This document shows positions 10,314 through 17,973 of a stretch of 64,000 nucleotides of DNA, piece after piece. Positions within the stretch are counted from its first letter, which is position 1. The number at the start of each line of letters is the position of its first letter. The notes beneath the pieces are model-generated. The model did no database searches. It was not told where the DNA came from and saw only the letters and a list, made by a program, of their open reading frames with translations. A program made the translations under genes and the position numbers. Source of the DNA: Pectinophora gossypiella (Eukaryota; Arthropoda; Insecta; Lepidoptera; Gelechiidae); assembly GCF_024362695.1 (NCBI RefSeq), contig NC_065405.1, positions 4,472,672 through 4,536,671 of the forward strand, read 5' to 3'.

Positions 10314-13300
10314 CTATGGTAACCTACAAAGCTTCGACACGGGCCGAAGCAGAATTCCGTTCCCTGTCCTAACTTCTGCTACGCGCGTAACCGAATCCGA
10401 ACCAGGTAAAAGACGCAAAATACGAGCGCGTTTCCACTTTAGAGGAGGATAGTTGTCCTCCTTAATCAAAACTAAATCACCGACCTTAGGAACTTCCGAA
10501 TGCGAAGTCCATTTAGTACGTTGTTGCAACGTATGTAAGTATTCATCACGCCACCTAGACCAAAAATGCTGAGTAAGTTTTTGAACTTGGTGAAACCGTG
10601 ACAACCGACAAATATTTACTTCCTCGAACGGACGTTCAGGCAATGCTACCAGAGGTTGACCGATAATAAAATGTCCGGGTGTTAATACTTCCAAATCCGA
10701 AGGATCCGCACTCAAAGGGCAAAGCGGGCGAGAATTCAAAACCGCTTCCACCTTGGTAAAAAATGTGGTTAACTCTTCAAAAGTGAGCCGTCTCTCACCT
10801 AGAACTCTATTCATGTGAGTCTTTGCAGACTTAACTGCCGCTTCAAATAGTCCACCCATATTTGGACTACTTGGTGGGTTAAAAAGCCAAGTAATATTAC
10901 TTTTTACTAACTCGCGTTCTAAATCCGCATGATGACCCTTTAAATAGACATAAAGATCTTTTAGATATTTATTTGTCCCGACGTAGTTTGTTCCACAATC
11001 GGATCGCATCAAAGACGGTATTCCTCTCCGCGATGTAAACCGAGTAAAAGCCGCAACAAATGCCTCAACCGACAACTCCGAGACCACCTCTAAATGCACT
11101 GCCTTAGTGCTCAGGCAAACAAAAATACAGAGATAGCATTTTAATAACCGAGCATTTCGTAAAGAACTGCTTTTTATCATAAACGGTCCGGCAAAATCAG
11201 TACCGACACCTTCAAATGCACGAGAACACCTAACACGATCAGGAGGCAAGTCCGCCATAAAAGGCTGGTCTAAACGAGGCTTAGCCTTAAAGCATTGCAC
11301 GCACCGAAACGTGACAGTCCGTGTCAACCGACGAACAGAAAGTATCCAGTAAGTCCGAGATAAAATGGCCGATAACGCGTTGGAACCGACGTGACAATAA
11401 GTTTTGTGATAATATTCCACCAAAAGTAAAGTAAATCTATGTTTACTTGAAAGTAAAATAGGATGACGAGCTGAATAGGGTAAACCCGAATGTCGAATAC
11501 GCCCTCCAACACGAATCACTCCGTCACTATCCAAAAACAAGTTTAATTTCCTTAAAGAATCTCGTATAGGTTTCCCTAACCTTAATGCCGAGATATGTTC
11601 ATTAAAATCTGAATCCTGAACCGACCGAATTAAGTAATTTAACGCACTACGACGTTCCGAAACCGAAATATTTTTACCGAAATTACGACGACACCTTTGC
11701 CGACAATTTTTAATAAACCGAAAAACATATGCCGTGACATTAACTAATTTGTCGAACGAGCTATACCGACCGAATAACAAATCTAAAGTTTCATTACCGA
11801 CAACGATATTGGTAACGTGTTTCGCACGTAGTCCAGGTAAATCCATAGGAACTTCAGTCCTATCACTAGGCCAAAGCTCACGTGGTTGACAAAGCCACTC
11901 CGAACCCCACCATAGAGGGTGCTCCACAAGTTGAGCCGCGGAGGCTCCCCTAGATCCAATATCTGCACAGTTCAACCCACTTGAAACATGTCTCCACTGA
12001 ATTGGTAAGTTGGCATTGTTAATCTGAGAAACTCTGTTGCCTTGAAAAACTTCTAATTTGTGTGGGGGTGTCTTTAACCACGCCAACACGATGGTACTAT
12101 CACACCAACCAATAACTTCCGAAAATTCAATAGAAAGCTCACTCAACGCAGAAAAAACGTGATGTAGGAGAGAAACAAGAAGTACTGCGCCACTGAGTTC
12201 TAACTGTGGTATAGTCATTTTGCTTTTTAGGGGGGCAACCCGAGACTTAGCTATCACTAACCGAACCGAAACTTCTCCGTGAATATTCTCCGACCGTAAG
12301 TAAACTGCAGCCGCGTATCCCAACGACGACCCATCGCAAAAACCATGCAAGGAATAACTGACGTCATTAGCAGGCTTCAAGCACCGTGGAATTGAAATTC
12401 CCTGTAAATTCGGTAGATCCGAAACAAGATCATTCCACTTCTTAACCAAGTGCTCAGGGGCTGGAGCGTCCCACTCCACACTCTTAGCTCCGTCACTGAG
12501 CAGCTCTTGTAATAACAGTTTGGCTCGAAAAACCACCGGACATATCCATCCCAACGGATCAAAAAGTCTAGCCAAGGAAGAAAGTATACTGCGCCGAGTA
12601 ACTGGCGACTGTTCCGAAGGTAAATTATTTACCCTGTACGTAAACGCATCCGATGAAGGGTTCCACTGAATTCCTAAGACCTTAATAAAACCGAAAGTGT
12701 CTTTATCCTCAAAACAACGAGGTGTCTCGCAGAAATCCTCAGGAAAATCAGCGAGGAGCCGAGGTTCATTCGACGACCACTTTCGCAGCTCATAACCTGC
12801 CGTCTTCATCAGCTGTATCAACTCGTCTCTAATTTCCTGTGCTTCCTCAACCGTGTCTGCGCCTCCATTAAGATCATCAACATAAGAATTATTTATCAGT
12901 AACTTCGCAGCCCTGGGAAAACGTTCCTGCTCATCAGCAGCCAACTGGTGCAAGCAACGTATCGCTACAAAAGGACTCGACTTAAGACCGTAAGTATTTG
13001 TAGTAAGTTCAAAAATCTGAATAGGATCAGCTGGACTTTCCCGCCATAAAATCAATTGATACCTACGATCCTGGGGATGGATCCAGGTCATCCGAAACAT
13101 CATCTTTACATCAGTGGTAAACACCACCCGAGGTAAACGGAAATTTAAAATAATTTTAGTTATATCATTTTGTAACCTTTCTCCAGAATACAAACAATCG
13201 TTAAGACTAACCCCAGTAGTTGTCTTAACACTACCGTCGAAAACAACCCGAATCTTATCCGTGTCACCAGACGTTTTAAAAACACCATGGTGCGCTAAAA

Positions 13301-14195
13301 AGTAATGTTCCTGTTCCGAATTAATATCAAACTCCGAAAGTTGCATATGTTTTAAATGAATATATTCCCGAATAAATTGAACATATTTTTCTTTGAACTT
13401 AGGCTGAACCCGCATTCGCCTTTCCAAAGCCATAAACCGCCGAATAGCAACCTGCGCGGAATCACCCAACTCCGCGTGATTAGGTATCAATGGCAACCGA
13501 ACCATATATTTACCATTCGAACACCGAATAACCGAACCCGAAAATAACCGCTCACAATCAACATCGCAAGGATCCCTAATTTTAACATTGGGCGGCTCCT
13601 CCGACTTCCAGAACCGCTCAACCGCGTCCACCAATGAGACACCCGAAAAAACATCAATATTCCGATTCCGACAAACAACATTATTATTATTATAATTGCC
13701 CCGTAATGGCCCGAAAATAGCAAAATCAAATATTGTATCAATGGCATAAGGTCCACCCGGCCGTAAAGTGACCTTATTCCCTTCTACAATTTCACCGAGA
13801 ATATCACAACCGAAAATAATATCGACCTTCGATAAATGTCCGAAACCATCATCCGAAATACGTAAATTATCCGAAATACCGAGCCGACTAGCCACATAAG
13901 TGGTAGGAGTTTTCAAAACAACCGCATTGACCGATAAAAAAATATTATTTCTTTCCGACCGAAAATTAATAGTAACAATATAATTACTATTCGAAGCGTG
14001 AGTGCCACCTACACCCAACAAAGGAGTCACAGAGTAATGTTTTTTCAAACCGAGTGAATTAACAAAATCGCTACGAACAACCGAAACCTGTGAACCGAAA
14101 TCTAATAATGCCCTTGCCTTAACAAGCTCCCCATTACCCGATAAAACATTAACAATAACTGTAGGTAAAATAACATTATCTTGTAAAGTAGGCAT
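10314..14195 (-). CDS. BEL/Pao pol polyprotein (protease, RT, RNase H, integrase)
   Basis: The frame has 1293 codons from its first ATG. Domains in order: an A16-type aspartic protease near residues 10-150, where the usual D-S-G motif reads D32-F-G; reverse transcriptase at about 280-520, with D362 and YVDD at 438-441; RNase H at about 615-750, with D621, E666, D699 and D745; an integrase zinc finger H930, H935, C965, C968; an integrase core with D1000, D1066 and E1118, about 51 residues between the last two; and a DUF5641-like C-terminal domain at about 1200-1293. The proteins copy genomic RNA into DNA and integrate it. The ATG at 14195 is probably not the true start: the frame is open upstream to the gag stop, 9 codons away and in phase, so expression by UAG readthrough is likely. 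The F at the protease motif is odd and may weaken the enzyme. Confidence 0.95.
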   Translation of the reverse strand: MPTLQDNVILPTVIVNVLSGNGELVKARALLDFGSQVSVVRSDFVNSLGLKKHYSVTPLLGVGGTHASNSNYIVTINFRSERNNIFLSVNAVVLKTPTTYVASRLGISDNLRISDDGFGHLSKVDIIFGCDILGEIVEGNKVTLRPGGPYAIDTIFDFAIFGPLRGNYNNNNVVCRNRNIDVFSGVSLVDAVERFWKSEEPPNVKIRDPCDVDCERLFSGSVIRCSNGKYMVRLPLIPNHAELGDSAQVAIRRFMALERRMRVQPKFKEKYVQFIREYIHLKHMQLSEFDINSEQEHYFLAHHGVFKTSGDTDKIRVVFDGSVKTTTGVSLNDCLYSGERLQNDITKIILNFRLPRVVFTTDVKMMFRMTWIHPQDRRYQLILWRESPADPIQIFELTTNTYGLKSSPFVAIRCLHQLAADEQERFPRAAKLLINNSYVDDLNGGADTVEEAQEIRDELIQLMKTAGYELRKWSSNEPRLLADFPEDFCETPRCFEDKDTFGFIKVLGIQWNPSSDAFTYRVNNLPSEQSPVTRRSILSSLARLFDPLGWICPVVFRAKLLLQELLSDGAKSVEWDAPAPEHLVKKWNDLVSDLPNLQGISIPRCLKPANDVSYSLHGFCDGSSLGYAAAVYLRSENIHGEVSVRLVIAKSRVAPLKSKMTIPQLELSGAVLLVSLLHHVFSALSELSIEFSEVIGWCDSTIVLAWLKTPPHKLEVFQGNRVSQINNANLPIQWRHVSSGLNCADIGSRGASAAQLVEHPLWWGSEWLCQPRELWPSDRTEVPMDLPGLRAKHVTNIVVGNETLDLLFGRYSSFDKLVNVTAYVFRFIKNCRQRCRRNFGKNISVSERRSALNYLIRSVQDSDFNEHISALRLGKPIRDSLRKLNLFLDSDGVIRVGGRIRHSGLPYSARHPILLSSKHRFTLLLVEYYHKTYCHVGSNALSAILSRTYWILSVRRLTRTVTFRCVQCFKAKPRLDQPFMADLPPDRVRCSRAFEGVGTDFAGPFMIKSSSLRNARLLKCYLCIFVCLSTKAVHLEVVSELSVEAFVAAFTRFTSRRGIPSLMRSDCGTNYVGTNKYLKDLYVYLKGHHADLERELVKSNITWLFNPPSSPNMGGLFEAAVKSAKTHMNRVLGERRLTFEELTTFFTKVEAVLNSRPLCPLSADPSDLEVLTPGHFIIGQPLVALPERPFEEVNICRLSRFHQVQKLTQHFWSRWRDEYLHTLQQRTKWTSHSEVPKVGDLVLIKEDNYPPLKWKRARILRLLPGSDSVTRVAEVRTGNGILLRPVSKLCRLP

Positions 14196-14216
14196 AGAAG
14201 AAACATTACTCTGCGC

Positions 14217-14228
14217 TAATTGCTATTC
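14217..14228 (-). promoter_or_regulatory. Leaky stop codon context between gag and pol
   Basis: On the minus strand the gag frame ends GAA UAG CAA UUA, and the same phase stays open into pol. UAG followed by CAA UUA fits the CARYYA readthrough consensus established for tobacco mosaic virus replicase. Readthrough would yield a Gag-Pol fusion as a fraction of Gag. A chance stop mutation in this copy is the alternative. Confidence 0.7.
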
Positions 14229-15599
14229 TGATTGAACAGAATAACCCGACGGCAGCGCGTGACCGACAACTGCCGCGCTATCCGCGCCCGAACAACAAGC
14301 GAAACCGCCCGGCCTCACGTCGTGCGCCTGACCGGGGTGGCCAGACATCACAGTATGCACCATACGCTCGTTACGGGTGCTCTGATTAAAGTTTTTATTA
14401 TATAAATTATTATTTTGAACGTGTGCACCTTTTGCCGTCCGAGCACTAGGCTGCATATCTAACGTACATATTAATGTATGGTGACCGAGGTTACCACACC
14501 GCCCGCAAGGAACATGACGGTTACAAGAAGACGCCGAGTGTTGGCCGAAGCATTTGAAGCAAAGCCCATTATTGCGTATCCACATTCTACGCTCACCAGA
14601 AGACCCGTTTTTAAATTTATAACAAATGTCAATATCATGACCCGCGATTGAGCAAAACGCGCACCTATGTTTAGCGTCCGTGCTGTACGGAGCTACCGAA
14701 ACCGAATTAATATTTTTTGTTTTGGGAACCTCAGAATTATTGCAACCTGAAGTCGTTGTTTCAAGCAAACTACACTCATTTTGTAAAAAAGTCGTTAAAT
14801 TTTCAAATGTCGGTAAATCACACCTTAATCCGCCGTACTTTTGTTCGAACCGAGTCCTAATGTCAATAGGCAATTTAGACAAACTGATATGGACAAGCAT
14901 ATAACACCAGCTGTCCACAGGTAGACCTAATCCTTTCAAAGCCCGAGTCGACTCCAGTAACGGGTTCAAAATACTCGTACGCAACGTGTTTACTTTTTTC
15001 AATACCGGAATATTCAAAATACGCGATATATGCGTGTCCGCGAGCAAGCGTTTGTTATCATACCGTGCTTTCAGAAGCTCCAAAGCCGTATCAAGAGATG
15101 AATCCACCATAGGCAAGTGTTGTAACATTGACCTTGGTTCCTTTTGCAAATGAGAGAACAGGTAATGAAACTTCTCGGTTTTTGAAATGTCTGTACGAGA
15201 CGACACTAGCGAATTATACAAACTTATAAAACTGCACCATGTAAATAAATCACCATCAAACGTTTGCAAATTAATTTGCGGTAGGCGAGCAAACGGCGCA
15301 CTAGTGGTAGGTATGTAAGTACCCTGTGAGTGTGGATGCTCCATCGCCTTGGCCTCCAACTTGTCATATTGTAAAGTCGCGCATTTATACTGTTCGTCAT
15401 ACTTTGCAACTACTTCCGAATCGGTTACAACCTCCAGTAAACATTCATAGGCCTCCGTTAAGTTATCAAAATGAGAAGTTAACTTACGTAACCGCGCTAA
15501 TTTTACACTTGAGCTAAACTCCGATGAATCAATCATATCAATTGTATTTAAAAACCAATCGCATTCTATTTTGAATTTTACTTCAAACTTTTTCGCCAT
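14223..15599 (-). CDS. BEL/Pao gag
   Basis: The frame has 458 residues and forms the capsid and nucleocapsid of the intracellular particle. Residues about 105-285 resemble the DUF1759 capsid-like domain of BEL elements (LPQINLQTFDGD.. start). Three CCHC zinc knuckles follow: C313-C326 (CX2CX4HX4C), C347-C359 (CX2CX3HX4C) and C365-C378 (CX2CX4HX4C), which would bind genomic RNA. The start has a good context (AACATGG). The last 80 residues are Gly/Ser/His-rich and unstructured. It ends in the UAG described at 14217-14228, in the same phase as pol. Confidence 0.93.
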   Translation of the reverse strand: MAKKFEVKFKIECDWFLNTIDMIDSSEFSSSVKLARLRKLTSHFDNLTEAYECLLEVVTDSEVVAKYDEQYKCATLQYDKLEAKAMEHPHSQGTYIPTTSAPFARLPQINLQTFDGDLFTWCSFISLYNSLVSSRTDISKTEKFHYLFSHLQKEPRSMLQHLPMVDSSLDTALELLKARYDNKRLLADTHISRILNIPVLKKVNTLRTSILNPLLESTRALKGLGLPVDSWCYMLVHISLSKLPIDIRTRFEQKYGGLRCDLPTFENLTTFLQNECSLLETTTSGCNNSEVPKTKNINSVSVAPYSTDAKHRCAFCSIAGHDIDICYKFKNGSSGERRMWIRNNGLCFKCFGQHSASSCNRHVPCGRCGNLGHHTLICTLDMQPSARTAKGAHVQNNNLYNKNFNQSTRNERMVHTVMSGHPGQAHDVRPGGFACCSGADSAAVVGHALPSGYSVQSE

Positions 15600-15667
15600 G
15601 TTGAATTACCTATTTTATTCAACAACGAAATAGGTACCTACACAAAAATAGAAGGTGGCGCGACACA

Positions 15668-16120
15668 ACCGAAAAAAACCGAAATACGCCGAAAATACAA
15701 ATCTGTACCTATAAGTACACCCGAAATAAGATAAAATAAATCCGAAATATTGTTATTTTAACCGAAATAACACCGAGAAAATTGTTTAGAACCGAAACCG
15801 AGCAGAGGTCAGTGACCGAAACCGAAAAAACCGAAATACACCGAAAATACAAATCTGCACCTATAAGTACAACCGAAATAAGATAAAATAAACCCAAAAT
15901 ATTGTTATTTTAACCGAAATAACACCGAGAAAACTGTTTAGAACCGAACCGAGTAGAGGTCAGTGACCGAAACCGAAAAAACCGAAATACGCCGAAAATA
16001 CGTATATGTACCTATAAGTACAACCAAAATAAGCTAAAATAAACCCGAAATATTAGTATTTTAACCGAAAAACCACTAAGAAAACTGTTTTTAATAGGTA
16101 AATACCGATAAATAAAACCG
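15668..16120 (-). repeat. Tandem repeats in the BEL leader, period about 151-153 bp
   Basis: There are three diverging copies, starting near 15668, 15821 and 15972, between the 5' LTR and gag. On the plus strand each begins ACCGAAAAAACCGAAATAC, includes CCTATAAGTACA and ends near AGGTCAGTG; the third decays. All are crowded with CCGAAA (TTTCGG in the sense strand). This may be a packaging or internal promoter region. Confidence 0.85.
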
Positions 16121-16148
16121 ACCGACCGAATGTCACGTGACCTACCAT

Positions 16149-16166
16149 CCGAGCGACAAAGGACCA
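16149..16166 (-). other. Putative primer-binding site
   Basis: On the minus strand, six bases after the 5' LTR, the sequence TGGTCCTTTGTCGCTCGG begins with TGG, as needed to pair with the 3' CCA of a tRNA. The primer tRNA was not identified by eye. Confidence 0.55.
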
Positions 16167-16172
16167 AAATTA

Positions 16173-16603
16173 TGTTCGTTAATTCCTTCGATAACCAGAG
16201 CTAGAGACTAAATCCATGGCTGGTAAGGTGGTCAGTGCAACACAAATCTATACATAATCACAGCATGAAATAAGAAGGCCACCAACCTGACTGCTGCTGC
16301 GCCGGGCTCCAAACCACGGGACCGAGATACCTATACCGCCGACAGTTCCTTGTTGTATTCACCAATTTAACACTCAGCTGAGTTGAATTAGGTATTGTCC
16401 AACATTAATAACACAATTTCCGATAGATTAAACAGTTTCTTCACAATAAATTCACAGCAAACAAATTATCCGTGGTGAACCCCGTGGTCGGCGCGAACAG
16501 AGTGACGCCATATTGGTTTCGACCAATAGCGTGGAATGCCGCGGCTCGCGTAAGTCGAGGCGGCAGATTCAAATTTCAGCCATGAGTATAGTTTGCGTGC
16601 ACA
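16173..16603 (-). repeat. 5' LTR of the BEL element
   Basis: The repeat is 431 bp and reads identical to 9832-10262. It is followed by the target duplication CGAGG at 16604-16608. It should carry the element's promoter (sense strand read right to left). A CCAAT motif and an ATGGCG motif lie near 16510-16530. Confidence 0.95.
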
Positions 16604-16695
16604 CGAGGTGTGTCAGGATCGAAGCAAATGGAATTCCACAGTTTCTTTTTACTCCGGTGGGGAATAGGCGCGAGTTTATGTATATGTATGAATAC
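16604..16695 (+). repeat. LINE scrap split by the BEL insertion
   Basis: TGTGTCAGGATCGAAGCAAA.. and ACTCCGGTGGGGAATAGGCG continue the AGCAAAGCAAGCGAGG piece at 9811-9831. Together they match 56545-56700 (plus) and 44930-45060 (minus). It marks the pre-insertion site of the BEL element. Confidence 0.65.
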
Positions 16696-16790
16696 TCTAC
16701 TAACCATTAGTAACCTTCCTTCATATTATGTCATCTTGATTTCCTCCTTTATTTCCCTCGACAAAAATAATTTTAATAGTGTATATGTCG

Positions 16791-17333
16791 TGGCCAGATC
16801 TTAGAATTGATCATGTCATGATGTGTTCGACCATTTCATGAAATGGTCATATTTCATGAAATAGCCAACTTAAGTTGACCATGTCGTTGAAACGTCAACG
16901 TTTAATGATATTTCAATCGACGTTTGGCCATAACGTTAATGCAGGCGGTGTTCATGTTATGTGGTATTATAAAAATGCGAATAGTCGATTAATTTCTCAG
17001 GTTCAAAATTATTTACCTAATAGATGTGGAATATTGTACAATTACATCGATTCATCGATTATTATATCAATCAAGTTTTAAATATAATCGACACTAGCGC
17101 CACTACCGGTGTATAATGTTACTATTTTTACGATATGATTTCGAACGTTTGGCTATATCATGAAGTAATCATGCATTTAGTTGCTCATATCGTAAAACGT
17201 TTTGTTTTCATTGATCGGGCTAAAGTACATCAAGATGTGGCCAACGAATGATATTCTATTTCATGAAAATAATATGACCATTTCAAGAAATGATCGAGCT
17301 CATCATGATATGATCAATACTAAGATCTGGCCA
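16791..17333. mobile_element. MITE with long inverted repeats (TGGCCAGATCTTA..)
   Basis: The left end TGGCCAGATCTTAGAATTGA.. and the right end ..TCAATACTAAGATCTGGCCA are inverted copies that continue for about 75 bp (..TGATCATGTCATGATG, CCATTTCATGAAATGGTC, TTTCATGAAATAG). The left arm contains the perfect palindrome GACCATTTCATGAAATGGTC. TGTATAT lies near both outer edges and may be the target duplication. No transposase frame was seen. Confidence 0.75.
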
Positions 17334-17973
17334 TGTATATCCTCATAGTTTTCTAAACTTTCGAGAAAATGTTTCTAATCTCTTGATAACTATACGTGGC
17401 TATATGGAAATAGGAAAACCTTTAAGTATATCTTTACGATAACGTTTGATAAAAATATTGTGATAAGTTTCTCGTGAAGAGTCAAGATTAGGTAAGATGA
17501 AAACACCAATTCTGTTTTTTTTTTTATTAACATATACCACATGTGTTATAGTTAGATTTATGTACGTAAATATAGTGAAGAAATTCGTAATGTATTTTAA
17601 TAAAAACAAAAATTCATTGAACTTCCCCACTACGTTATTACCTAATATTTTAGGAACCATTGATTGTCATTCAATATTACTGACATATCGTCAATGTTAT
17701 GACAGTAAAAATACAAAATTTATAACCTAATTCATCATTGTCTGTCTAAATAGAGGTAGAACTTGATTTTTATCGATTTGTATTTGACCGCTATCTATGT
17801 AAGTTCGTATGTTTGATCCCTCCTAATTAAATCTTGGAGAACTCACTTACACTCACTGATGCGCTTGTAACATGAAATAATTTGATTGCTAATTGTCATC
17901 CTGGTTCCTATAACAAATACGCTATACACTCTTAAAAACTAAGTCAGTAGCTCATAATCTACCAAGTAGTTTT
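17334..17973. other. No gene seen
   Basis: AT-rich sequence between the MITE and the esterase stop codon. It probably includes the esterase 3' UTR at its right end, but no clear polyadenylation signal stands out. Confidence 0.4.

Larger units (their letters stand above)
9832..16603 (-). mobile_element. Complete BEL/Pao LTR retrotransposon
   Basis: The minus-strand element has two 431-bp LTRs beginning TGT and ending ACA that read as identical, a 5-bp target duplication CGAGG (9827-9831 and 16604-16608), a putative primer-binding site next to the 5' LTR, a G-rich polypurine tract next to the 3' LTR, gag with zinc knuckles, and pol in the order protease, RT, RNase H, integrase. This order, with a YVDD reverse transcriptase, is typical of BEL/Pao. 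There is no env. No frameshift was seen; gag and pol are separated by one in-frame UAG. Identical LTRs imply a very recent insertion. Joining the flanks rebuilds an older LINE scrap (related to 56545-56700), so the insertion is nested. Confidence 0.96.
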
